A DNA stretch of 36,048 bases from Actinomycetes bacterium (GTDB taxonomy: Bacteria > Actinomycetota > Coriobacteriia > Anaerosomatales > Anaerosomataceae): positions 1-36,048 of the forward strand of contig JAJFTE010000075.1 in the NCBI GenBank assembly GCA_021373175.1. Reading direction: 5' to 3'. Of this stretch, positions 16,992-23,968 are shown in pieces; position 1 is the first letter of the stretch, and each line of letters starts with the position of its first letter. The notes under the pieces were generated by a model that saw only the letters and a program-made list of their open reading frames with translations, ran no database searches and was not told where the DNA came from. Position numbers and translations under genes: made by a program.

Positions 16992-17949
16992 GGCGTGCGA
17001 GCACCTCCTGAAGGCCCATGCGAAACGCATCCACGATCGCTGCCGGCTCAAGCGGCGTGACCCCAGGCCCGTGTTCGACGCACCACGCCGCAAGCGCCCT
17101 CGCGTCGCCGGCGCGCACGCGCCACAGGGCGCCGCCATCCGGCTGCTCCTCGATCACCCCGTTACCGCCCGAGAGGCGCGGTGCACGCCACGCGTCTTCC
17201 GCCGAGAATCGTACGACCGCGTCAAACGGCTCCGGGCCGTACTGGAACGGCAGGAGCGAGTACTCGGCAACAGAGAACCACTCGGGGCGCTCGAAGTCGG
17301 GCGTCCTGGGGGCGACCGGGTTCACGGTAAGGTGCGTCGCGCGCTTGAGGGCGTACACGCGAATCTCGCCGATGGAGGTGTCGAGCCCCACGAGATACCA
17401 GCGACCTTCCCGGAAGAAGATGCCGTACGGCGCCGCCTCATGCAGACGCGCTTCGCCCTTGGCGTTCGTGTAGTCGAACGTGAGCAGCTTGCGTGCGGCG
17501 ATGGCTTCGGCGGCAAGAGCTGCCGAGGCGCCTTGCGCGCGTGGATCTTCGTCCACGAGCGCTGTCGCGACAGCCACGGGCGGCGCAGCGCCCTGGCCGA
17601 GCTTGGCGAGCGCGATGGTGAGGTCCGCTGCGAAGGGAAAGGCTTCATCGACCGCCAGCGCGGCGACAGCGGTACGGATCGCGGCGGTCTCCTCGGCGCA
17701 AAGCGTGAGACTGCCCGCGAACGTTCGGGTGCGATTGACGCGGTAGCGCCCGTCCTCATCCACGTCGACAGCGATGCCAGCCGCGCGCAGCGCATCCTTG
17801 TCGCGCTCGAACATGCGCAGAAAGGCCGCTTCATCCTGGTCTTCGGGATAGCCGAGGCCCTCGCCGCGCAGCTCTTCGGCGGAGACGAAGCGCGGGGTCT
17901 TCGCGAGAAAGAGCGCCAGGTTCACGAGGCGCTCACCGGGATCAGGCAC
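16981..17949 (-). CDS. pafB: WYL-domain transcriptional regulator, PafB-like
   Basis: First gene of the PafBC pair, 322 residues. The N-terminal winged helix (PGERLVNLALFLAKTPRFVSAEELR and YPEDQDEAAFLRMFERDKDALRAAGI) is followed by the WYL domain (GRWYLVGLDTSIGEIRVY, about 195-212) and a WCX domain. The GTG at 17949 has GGGGAGGAAC directly upstream. It is expected to work with PafC as a DNA-damage-responsive activator, sensing nucleic acid signals through the WYL domain (known for the family). Upstream lie a -10-like TAGAAT and a terminator-like hairpin, both on the minus strand. Confidence 0.87.
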   Translation of the reverse strand: MPDPGERLVNLALFLAKTPRFVSAEELRGEGLGYPEDQDEAAFLRMFERDKDALRAAGIAVDVDEDGRYRVNRTRTFAGSLTLCAEETAAIRTAVAALAVDEAFPFAADLTIALAKLGQGAAPPVAVATALVDEDPRAQGASAALAAEAIAARKLLTFDYTNAKGEARLHEAAPYGIFFREGRWYLVGLDTSIGEIRVYALKRATHLTVNPVAPRTPDFERPEWFSVAEYSLLPFQYGPEPFDAVVRFSAEDAWRAPRLSGGNGVIEEQPDGGALWRVRAGDARALAAWCVEHGPGVTPLEPAAIVDAFRMGLQEVLARHDR

Positions 17950-17982
17950 GGTTCCTCCCCTTGGTCGGTAGCGGACTCCCCG

Positions 17983-17988
17983 ATTCTA
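17983..17988 (-). promoter_or_regulatory. Putative -10 element of pafBC
   Basis: On the minus strand TAGAAT (17988-17983) lies 34 bases before the pafB GTG. No strong -35 is present, which would fit an activated promoter. Weak evidence. Confidence 0.3.
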
Positions 17989-18029
17989 ACGCCCCGTGGC
18001 GGTGGTGCGAAAAGTCTCCGAAAAAGAGG

Positions 18030-18058
18030 ACGAGGTGCGCGGGGGGAGCGCACCTCGT
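18030..18058 (-). terminator. Terminator-like hairpin upstream of pafB
   Basis: A perfect 11-bp stem (ACGAGGTGCGC and its complement) with a 7-base G-rich loop. Read on the minus strand it is followed by CCTCTTTTT, an intrinsic-terminator signature. It lies upstream of pafB rather than downstream of any minus-strand gene, so it either blocks antisense readthrough or acts in a pafBC leader. The surrounding 17950-18243 contains no other feature I can support except the promoter above. Confidence 0.6.
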
Positions 18059-18243
18059 TCGATCAGGTCGGCGATTCCCCGCTCGTAAGGGGGGAGGAGA
18101 GAGCGGGTCGCACAACCTCGGGAGAATGAAAGCAACACCCATGCCAGGCTTGGCAATACCCGCCAAGGAGAGGTCAAATGACTCGCTGTACGAACACAGG
18201 GAGATACAACACAATGGGAGGCGCGCGAAAGGAGCAATCGTCA

Positions 18244-18450
18244 GTGCCACGCCGCGTCGTCAAGCGCATCACTCAAGACGAGCCCGACCGGAGCCGCACG
18301 CTGCCGAGTTGGCATGCCGCCGAGACGGACGTGGGCTTCACGGTTTCGGCGAACGCGGCGACGCCAGGGCCGACGTTCACGCTCGAACTGCCGGCGCACA
18401 CACCGCTTGACCCGGCTGAGGAGGAACGATGGAACTCGACGATGGTGTAA
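18244..18450 (+). CDS. Hypothetical small protein upstream of the membrane protein operon
   Basis: A 68-residue protein of unknown function, basic at the N-terminus and acidic at the C-terminus, without cysteines or membrane spans. The GTG at 18244 has AAAGGAG 9 bases upstream and marks the point where third-position GC becomes strong. In-frame ATGs at 18214 and 18178 also have SD-like sequences, so the N-terminus is uncertain by up to 22 residues. Its 3' end overlaps the next gene by 22 bases, consistent with coupling. Confidence 0.5.
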   Translation: MPRRVVKRITQDEPDRSRTLPSWHAAETDVGFTVSANAATPGPTFTLELPAHTPLDPAEEERWNSTMV

Positions 18451-19373
18451 CCCCGGAGGTGCCGTCGCGTACGCCGCGAAAGGCGCTGCGGACGGTGCTC
18501 GTCATCGTCGCGGTCGTCATCGTCTCGATCGGCGGCGTGCTCGTTGCCGGGCAGCTGTCGCGCAGCAGCGAAGCGCGCGATAAGCTCGACCGCGCTATTG
18601 AGAGGCTTTCGGCAGCCGAGCCGGCGGTGCTGCACGTGGATGCCGCGGTGCGAAGCGAGATCACCTCGTCGGTGGTCCCGGCCGCGGCAGACGCGCTCGC
18701 GGCCGCCGACGGCGCCCAGAGCGATCTTGATGCGGCGCTCGTGCTGCTCGATGAGGCCTCGCCGGTGCTCTCGAACGGCGACGCGGTGCTCGCCTCGGCC
18801 GTTCGCCAGGCCGTCGTTGCGCGCCGCCAGATGCTGTTCGAAGCCAAGACGGTGCTCGCCGCCGACGCTCGCGCCGGAGCTGTGCTCGATGCCTCCCACG
18901 AAGCGTGGGCGCTTGTGGCTGAGACGGGCACGCTCACGGTGAATGCCGCCGCAGCGTACAACAAGCACACGAAGGCGGGCGTGCAAGCCTCCACGAAGCT
19001 CTCCAACGACGCGACCGCGAAGCTCAAGACGGCTCGCTCGCTGCTTGAGACGGTGACGGCGGGGTTCAGCGAAGCGGACATGTCGTCCTACCGTGCCTAT
19101 ATCGATGCGCGCCTCAGGCTGCTGGACAGCTCGCGGAAGATCGACTCGACATGGCTTGCGGGCAAGATCGAAGATGCGAACAAACTCCTCGACGCATACA
19201 ACGCGGAGGAGAAGAAGGTGGTGGCGCAGGCCAAGGCGCTCACCACGACGCCCGCCGGTGAGCTTGCGAACGCGTACGAAGCGCTTACAAGGGACGCGAT
19301 CGCGCGGTACTTCGACGCACGCGACGCCGCGCGTGCGGCAGACGAGCAGGTCAAAGCCGCCGCGACCAAGTAG
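18429..19373 (+). CDS. Unknown membrane-anchored, helical extracytoplasmic protein
   Basis: A 314-residue protein with one membrane segment at about 21-42 (LRTVLVIVAVVIVSIGGVLVAG), a short basic cytoplasmic head and a long alanine-rich, helical extracytoplasmic part. GAGGAAC lies directly before the ATG. Alanine-rich heptad-like stretches suggest a coiled coil. I do not recognise the family. The next gene, a polytopic membrane protein, begins 34 bases later, so the two (with the small gene upstream) probably form an operon and possibly a complex. No catalytic motif is visible. Confidence 0.75.
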   Translation: MELDDGVTPEVPSRTPRKALRTVLVIVAVVIVSIGGVLVAGQLSRSSEARDKLDRAIERLSAAEPAVLHVDAAVRSEITSSVVPAAADALAAADGAQSDLDAALVLLDEASPVLSNGDAVLASAVRQAVVARRQMLFEAKTVLAADARAGAVLDASHEAWALVAETGTLTVNAAAAYNKHTKAGVQASTKLSNDATAKLKTARSLLETVTAGFSEADMSSYRAYIDARLRLLDSSRKIDSTWLAGKIEDANKLLDAYNAEEKKVVAQAKALTTTPAGELANAYEALTRDAIARYFDARDAARAADEQVKAAATK

Positions 19374-19407
19374 CGGAACGCAACGCCGAAGCGAGAGGGG
19401 ATGCACG

Positions 19408-20151
19408 ATGGACAGTGGATTCTGGTCCGCATGGTGGTGGCCGGCACTGACCGCCGCGCTCGGGTTCGTGTACGTGGGGCTGCTCGTCCGCCAATGGCTC
19501 CAACGTCGCAAGCCTCACCAGCTCGCGTGGGCGGTCGGCTTCCTGTTCTACGCCGTCGCGGCCGTGATGGAGGCGGTGTCGGAAGCGACCGGCACCTGGG
19601 ATCCGACGGTCTACCGCTTCTACATCGTGCTTGCCGCGTCGATGGTCGGGTTCCTCGGCCTGGGCACGCTGTATCTCACCACGAAGAAGCGCACGCTTGG
19701 CAACCTATACCTGGCGTTCAATCTTGCCGCTCTCGCCGTGTTCCTGTATGGCGTGTTCACCACCCCGCTCCTCACGGACAAGCTCGTGGCGGGCATCACG
19801 GTGGGCGGCTCGGCGCTTGGCGCGAGCATGTCGTTCCCGCGTGTCATGAGCTTCGCGTTCAACATCCCGGGCTCGCTCTTGCTGCTTGGCGGCTCGGCAC
19901 TCTCGGTCGTCAAGTTCTGGCCCAAGCCTGAGTACCGCTACCGCTCGTGGGCCAACGTGCTGATCTTCGCAGGGACGCTCGTGATAGCCGGTGCGGGGTC
20001 CATGGCGCGTGCGGGGCAGACGGTCGGCCTGTACCCGGCGGAGATGGTCGCCTCGGCACTGCTGCTCTGGGGCTTCCTGAAGGCCGGCACGCTACAGAAG
20101 GGCGCCGAGGCGGTCAAGGCGCGACGGGCGGCGGGTCAGCCCTCGTCGTAG
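19408..20151 (+). CDS. Unknown polytopic (about seven-span) membrane protein
   Basis: A 247-residue integral membrane protein. Hydrophobic segments at about 7-27, 40-60, 72-92, 97-117, 122-160, 177-197 and 207-225 give about seven spans. No transporter, kinase or peptidase motif is visible. The ATG at 19408 has GAGAGGGG 7-9 bases upstream; longer upstream frames overlap the preceding gene and lack an SD. Its 3' end overlaps the convergent Crp/Fnr gene by 16 bases. Function is unknown; it is likely to work with the preceding anchored protein. Confidence 0.75.
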   Translation: MDSGFWSAWWWPALTAALGFVYVGLLVRQWLQRRKPHQLAWAVGFLFYAVAAVMEAVSEATGTWDPTVYRFYIVLAASMVGFLGLGTLYLTTKKRTLGNLYLAFNLAALAVFLYGVFTTPLLTDKLVAGITVGGSALGASMSFPRVMSFAFNIPGSLLLLGGSALSVVKFWPKPEYRYRSWANVLIFAGTLVIAGAGSMARAGQTVGLYPAEMVASALLLWGFLKAGTLQKGAEAVKARRAAGQPSS

Positions 20152-20849
20152 CCGCTGCCAAGGCGCGCGAGCGCACCCACGTCGAACACGATGACGTCAG
20201 CGCCACGCACGGCGAGCACCTCTTCGTCGCGCAGGCGGGCGAACGCGCGCGAGAGCGTCTCCGGCACCGTGCCGAGCGATGCCGCCAGCTCGGTCTTGCT
20301 CATGCCGAGTGAGACCCTCAGCCCCTCGGAGGTCGCTTCGCCGACGGCGAGCGAGCGCTGGAAGAGGTAGCGTGCGAGGCGCCCCGGCACGTCGAGCGCG
20401 AGCGTCTGCACGACGCTCGTCAGGTTCATCACCCGCGACGCGAGGTCGGCGATAAGGCTGCGAGCGACATCGGGCTCCTCGGCCATGAGCGCGAAGAGCT
20501 CCTCGCGCTCGAGCCACGCGACGGTAGCGCCGGTGACGGCCTCGACGTTGGCCGGGATGCGTCCGCCGGCGAGCGCCGCGACGGCTGCGAACGGCTCGCC
20601 GGACGCGACCGTCTCGAGCGTGATGGTGCGACCGTCAGCCTGCAGGTGGTACACGCGCGCACGCCCCGAGACGACCACGCCGAGCTGCGCCGCGGGTTCT
20701 CCCTCGGCCGCGAGCTGCGTGCCGCGAGGCGCCTGCTGCACGCGTGCGACCCGCGCGAGCCGCGCGATTGCGTCGCTGCTCGCGCCGCGCCACAGCCGGC
20801 ACGCGGTGAATGCGGCCAGGACATCGGGTCTCGGTGTATCGCTCGGCAC
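20136..20849 (-). CDS. Crp/Fnr family regulator, probably NO/nitrosative-stress responsive (HcpR/DNR-like)
   Basis: A 237-residue regulator with a cyclic-nucleotide-binding-like effector domain (about 10-125; AAEGEPAAQLGVVVSGRARVYHL) and a C-terminal helix-turn-helix (LGMSKTELAASLGTVPETLSRAFARL). The recognition helix has E-x-x-S-R, the FNR/DNR set that reads TTGA half-sites. Only one cysteine is present, so an FNR-type [4Fe-4S] sensor is excluded; a haem-based NO sensor, as in DNR and HcpR, is plausible. The GTG at 20849 has GAGGAGG upstream; longer frames lack an SD. It diverges from the ygbA-ferredoxin-hcp genes across a perfect TTGAC-N4-GTCAA palindrome, the main support for its role. Effector is inferred, not shown. 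Confidence 0.87.
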   Translation of the reverse strand: MPSDTPRPDVLAAFTACRLWRGASSDAIARLARVARVQQAPRGTQLAAEGEPAAQLGVVVSGRARVYHLQADGRTITLETVASGEPFAAVAALAGGRIPANVEAVTGATVAWLEREELFALMAEEPDVARSLIADLASRVMNLTSVVQTLALDVPGRLARYLFQRSLAVGEATSEGLRVSLGMSKTELAASLGTVPETLSRAFARLRDEEVLAVRGADVIVFDVGALARLGSGYDEG

Positions 20850-20882
20850 GGTGGGCCTCCTCGGCAAAGTCACCTGTCGATT

Positions 20883-20896
20883 TTGACATGAGTCAA
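20883..20896. promoter_or_regulatory. Crp/Fnr-type palindromic operator
   Basis: TTGAC-ATGA-GTCAA is a perfect inverted repeat with a 4-base spacer, the form recognised by FNR/DNR-like regulators. It lies 34 bases before the regulator start and 67 bases before the ygbA-like start. Its centre is about 41.5 bases upstream of the predicted plus-strand start site near 20931, the class II activator position. Confidence 0.8.
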
Positions 20897-20918
20897 TGTT
20901 CCCTGCGAATCGCGGCAG

Positions 20919-20924
20919 TACGCT
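20919..20924 (+). promoter_or_regulatory. Putative -10 element of the ygbA-ferredoxin-hcp operon
   Basis: TACGCT matches the key TA and final T of a -10 element and is positioned so the start site would fall near 20931. There is no -35 element; the palindrome occupies that region, as expected for an activator-dependent promoter. Confidence 0.45.
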
Positions 20925-20963
20925 CCGTCCAGCCGAGGAAAGGACCCCCGTGGGGAGACGCCG

Positions 20964-21395
20964 ATGACGGAGAAGTTCACAGCGCGGATGGCGGACGAGC
21001 AGGTCCGCCGTGACACGCGCACCCTCGGCGACTTCGTCGGCATCTACTGCGCCGCCAATCACGCCGAACGCGAGCGCGCGCCGATCGAAAGCGACGCCGC
21101 GTCGCTCGGCGTGTATGGCCGCACGACGCCGGTTGTGTGCGCCGAGTGCGCCGAGCACCTGCGCTATGCCGAGAAGCGCCGCGCGTACTGTCCCAAAGAC
21201 CCGAAGCCGTTCTGCGCGCACTGCGACACCCACTGCTACAAGCCCGAGGAACGCGTGTGGCAGCGGCAGATGATGCGCTATAGCGGACCGCGATCCGTCT
21301 TCCACGGCCACGCGATCGACGGCATCAAACACGCGCTCGAGGGGCGCTCGTACCGCAAACGGGCGGGCGCGTCCGGCTCGAGAAAGGAATCCTGA
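20964..21395 (+). CDS. Nitrous oxide-stimulated promoter family protein (YgbA-like)
   Basis: A 143-residue cysteine-rich protein of the YgbA family, named for NO-inducible promoters; E. coli ygbA belongs to the NsrR regulon. Seen here: R-rich start, IYCAANHA, then CAECAEHLRYAEKRRAYCPKD-like spacing, PFCAHCDTHCYKP and RQMMRYSGPR, the typical family end. The many CxxC pairs suggest metal or cluster binding. The ATG at 20964 has GGGGAGA upstream. It overlaps the next gene by one base and is the first gene after the Crp/Fnr-type operator, so it is the probable lead gene of the nitrosative-stress operon. Biochemical role is unknown. Confidence 0.88.
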   Translation: MTEKFTARMADEQVRRDTRTLGDFVGIYCAANHAERERAPIESDAASLGVYGRTTPVVCAECAEHLRYAEKRRAYCPKDPKPFCAHCDTHCYKPEERVWQRQMMRYSGPRSVFHGHAIDGIKHALEGRSYRKRAGASGSRKES

Positions 21396-21781
21396 TGACC
21401 ACCACAACCACCCGACAGATCGTCCACATCGACGAAGCGGCCTGCACCGGCTGCGGCCTGTGCGTATCGCCCTGCGCGGAGGGCGCCATCGTGATCGAGA
21501 ACGGCAAGGCCACAGTCGTGCGCGACGAACTCTGCGACGGCGCCGGATTCTGCCTGGGCGTGTGCCCCACCGGCGCGCTCACCATCGAGACCCGCGAGAC
21601 GGTCCCGTTTGACCATGAGGCTGCCGAGGAGATCGTGGCTGAGAAGCGCACGACGTACATCCCGCAGACGTGCTTCGTATGCGGAACCAATGAAGACGCG
21701 GCGCCGCTGCTGCCGGTGCGCACGGTTGGCACGAGCACCTGGGTCTGCACGCGGTGCTTGCCGTCGCTGATCCACGGGTAG
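21395..21781 (+). CDS. Two-[4Fe-4S] ferredoxin with a C-terminal cysteine domain
   Basis: A 128-residue electron carrier. Two cluster motifs are visible: CTGCGLCVSPC (17-27) and CDGAGFCLGVC (47-57), the second with C-x5-C-x3-C spacing, so it uses an atypical Cys arrangement. Residues 88-122 add CFVCG and CTRC, a possible zinc ribbon absent from plain ferredoxins. It overlaps ygbA (ATGA) and precedes hcp by 133 bases. By context it may donate electrons to Hcp in place of the Hcr reductase found in enterobacteria; this is inference. No signal peptide is present, so it is cytoplasmic. Confidence 0.85.
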   Translation: MTTTTTRQIVHIDEAACTGCGLCVSPCAEGAIVIENGKATVVRDELCDGAGFCLGVCPTGALTIETRETVPFDHEAAEEIVAEKRTTYIPQTCFVCGTNEDAAPLLPVRTVGTSTWVCTRCLPSLIHG

Positions 21782-21914
21782 GGCAGGCGCGCGGGACGTG
21801 GAGGCCGTCTGCTCAGACAGTCCTCGCCGGGGCTTTGCACCGCGGACCGCGTCCCTCACGCGAATAGAGCAGACACACGCTTGCGCATACACGATTGAGA
21901 AGGAGTGATGGCTT

Positions 21915-23552
21915 ATGTTCTGCAACCAGTGTGAACAGACCAACAGGGGGGTTGCGTGCACCACGGTGGGAGTGTGCGGCAAGTCCGCCGAGGTGGCGGC
22001 GCTGCAGGACCTGGTGCTGCACCAGCTGAAGGGTATCGCGGCCGTTGCGGTCGCGGGCGCTAAGGTCGGCGTTGTCGACCATGCGGCCGACGTGTACACC
22101 ACGCAGGCGCTCTTCACGACCGTGACGAACGTGGACTTCGACGCGGAGCACGTTGGCGAGGTCGTCCGCGAGGGCGCGGCCATCAAGCGTGCGCTTCGGG
22201 CGAAGGTCGAAGCCGCGGGCGGCGTCGTGGACGCGAGCGATCCGGCGGTCGCGTTTGAGCCGGCCGACGCCCTTGCGGGACTTGTGGGGCAGGGCGAAGC
22301 GGTCGGTCACTTCTCGGACGGCAGACGCGACGAGAACGTGGTAGCGCTCCAGCAGACCGCGATCTACGGCCTCAAGGGCATCGCAGCGTACGCGGACCAC
22401 GCGCGCATCCTCGGCCAGGAAGATCCGGCGGTGTACGCGTTCATGCACGAGCTGCTCGCGGTGCTTTCGGACACGAGCCTGGACCTGGACGCATGGGTGG
22501 CGCTGGCCCTTGAGACCGGCGGGGTCAATCTGCGGGTCATGGAGCTGCTCGATGCGGCGAACACCGGTGCGTACGGGCATCCGGTACCCAACTCGGTTCC
22601 GCTCGGCCATCGCCCGGGCAAGGCGATCGTCGTCTCGGGGCACGACCTCAAGGACATTAAGGAGCTGCTGGAGCAGACCGAGGGCCTCGGCATCGATATC
22701 TACACGCACGGCGAGATGCTGCCGGCGCACGGCTACCCGGAGCTCAAGAAGTACCCGCACTTCTACGGGCACTACGGCACCGCGTGGCAGAACCAGCGCA
22801 AGGAGTTCGACGCGTTCCCCGGTGCGATCCTCATGACCACCAACTGCATCCAGAACCCGCGCGAGACGTACGCCGACAACATCTTCGCGACCGGCCGAGT
22901 AGCGCACCCCAACGCGACTCACGTGGACAACGGCGACTTCAAGGCCGTCATCGACCGCGCGCTCGAACTCCCCGGCTTCACCGACGAATTCGATGGCGGC
23001 TCCGTGATGGTCGGCTTCGGCCGCAACGCGGTGCTCTCGGTCGCTCCGACCATCATCGAGGCCGTGAAGTCCGGCGCCATCAGGCACTTCTTCCTGGTAG
23101 GCGGGTGCGACGGCGCCAAGCCGGGCCGCAGCTACTACACCGACTTCGTGGAGCAGGCGCCGGCCGACACGGTCGTTCTCACGCTCGCGTGCGGGAAGTT
23201 CCGCTTCTTCGACAAGCAACTCGGTGCTATCGGCGGCATCCCACGTCTGCTTGACGTCGGCCAGTGCAACGACGCCTACTCGGCCATCAAGATCGCGCTC
23301 GCGCTCGCGGACGCCTTCGGCGTGGGCGTGAACGAGCTGCCGCTGTCGATGATCCTGTCGTGGTACGAGCAGAAGGCCGTCGCGATCCTGCTGACGCTGC
23401 TGCACCTGGGCATCACCGACATCCGCCTCGGGCCTACCCTGCCGGCGTTCATCACGCCCGCGGTACTCCAGGTGCTCGTGGACGCCTTCGATATCAAGCC
23501 GATCGGCGCCACCGCCACCGAGGACCTTGCGGCGATCCTGGGTGCGGCGTGA
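21915..23552 (+). CDS. hcp: Hydroxylamine reductase / hybrid cluster protein, class I
   Basis: A 545-residue hybrid cluster protein (Prismane), which reduces hydroxylamine in vitro and NO in vivo. The N-terminal cluster motif C3-C6-C15-C21 has CX2CX8CX5C spacing, the class I form found in strict anaerobes. Hybrid-cluster ligands are recognisable: SGHDL (His), HGEMLPAH (Glu), TTNCIQNP, VGGCDGAKPGR, LACGKFRF and VGQCNDAYSA (Cys), and WYEQKA (Glu and Lys). The ATG at 21915 has GAAGGAGTG upstream. Residue set and length are complete, so it should be active. The last codons overlap the next gene (GTGA). No promoter of its own was convincing, so it is probably driven from the upstream operator. Confidence 0.95.
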   Translation: MFCNQCEQTNRGVACTTVGVCGKSAEVAALQDLVLHQLKGIAAVAVAGAKVGVVDHAADVYTTQALFTTVTNVDFDAEHVGEVVREGAAIKRALRAKVEAAGGVVDASDPAVAFEPADALAGLVGQGEAVGHFSDGRRDENVVALQQTAIYGLKGIAAYADHARILGQEDPAVYAFMHELLAVLSDTSLDLDAWVALALETGGVNLRVMELLDAANTGAYGHPVPNSVPLGHRPGKAIVVSGHDLKDIKELLEQTEGLGIDIYTHGEMLPAHGYPELKKYPHFYGHYGTAWQNQRKEFDAFPGAILMTTNCIQNPRETYADNIFATGRVAHPNATHVDNGDFKAVIDRALELPGFTDEFDGGSVMVGFGRNAVLSVAPTIIEAVKSGAIRHFFLVGGCDGAKPGRSYYTDFVEQAPADTVVLTLACGKFRFFDKQLGAIGGIPRLLDVGQCNDAYSAIKIALALADAFGVGVNELPLSMILSWYEQKAVAILLTLLHLGITDIRLGPTLPAFITPAVLQVLVDAFDIKPIGATATEDLAAILGAA

Positions 23553-23875
23553 GCGAGTGCGGGCCGCTCGAGGCTTCGGACCCGGCGACCCCCGCACGGG
23601 GCCGCCGGGTCCTCCGGCGCGTGCTGCTCAGCGTCGGCTGGACGCTTGCCGCGCTCGTGGCGTTCGGCGTCGCGCTCTACCTCTTCGGTGGCATGTGGGT
23701 GCGCACGCCCGAGATGCGCGCCGCCTACAGCGACCTGGTCGCAAGCGGACAGCAGCCGCGACTCGCACGCACGCTTGTCGTGCCGATTCCCGGTTGCGTG
23801 TGCCACAGCGATGATCCGGTAGTGCAAGCGCGGCACGCCAACCGACGAATCCGCGACTGCTTCACATGTCACTAA
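23549..23875 (+). CDS. Small membrane-anchored c-type haem protein (candidate), coupled to hcp
   Basis: A 108-residue protein: a basic cytoplasmic head, one membrane segment at about 27-48 (LSVGWTLAALVAFGVALYLFGG), and a short outer domain. That domain has CVCH at 83-86 and finishes with CFTCH at 104-108, a CxxCH haem c-binding motif at the extreme C-terminus. The GTG at 23549 overlaps the hcp stop (GTGA), giving tight translational coupling. I do not recognise the family; NapC/NrfH-like quinol-linked haem proteins are the nearest analogy. Haem attachment is inferred from motif and topology. The CxCH spacing is non-canonical. A role as membrane electron donor in nitrogen-oxide metabolism fits the context. 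Confidence 0.72.
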   Translation: MSECGPLEASDPATPARGRRVLRRVLLSVGWTLAALVAFGVALYLFGGMWVRTPEMRAAYSDLVASGQQPRLARTLVVPIPGCVCHSDDPVVQARHANRRIRDCFTCH

Positions 23876-23894
23876 GCTCCGGTTCCCGCGCCCT

Positions 23895-23949
23895 GCGGTA
23901 TCATTACCAGGTGAACGGTTCGCGGCGCCTTTGGGGCACCCGATACCGC
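23895..23949 (+). other. Structured leader before the M28 peptidase gene
   Basis: An 8-bp outer stem (GCGGTATC 23895-23902 and GATACCGC 23942-23949) encloses a second short pairing (GGTG/CACC). A TATCAT hexamer at 23899-23904 overlaps it. The structure ends 10-20 bases before the SD of the peptidase gene. Low-level evidence for a leader element or terminator of the upstream operon. Confidence 0.35.
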
Positions 23950-23968
23950 AGCTACGCCTGGAGGAGCG

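Noticed and set aside
16251-17060. 269-residue plus-strand frame over pafC
   Set aside because: Arg/Gly-rich shadow of the WYL regulator; no SD and no domain.
21813-23597. 594-residue open frame antisense to hcp
   Set aside because: Hcp on the plus strand has complete family motifs; the antisense frame is a by-product of high third-position GC and encodes no recognisable domain.
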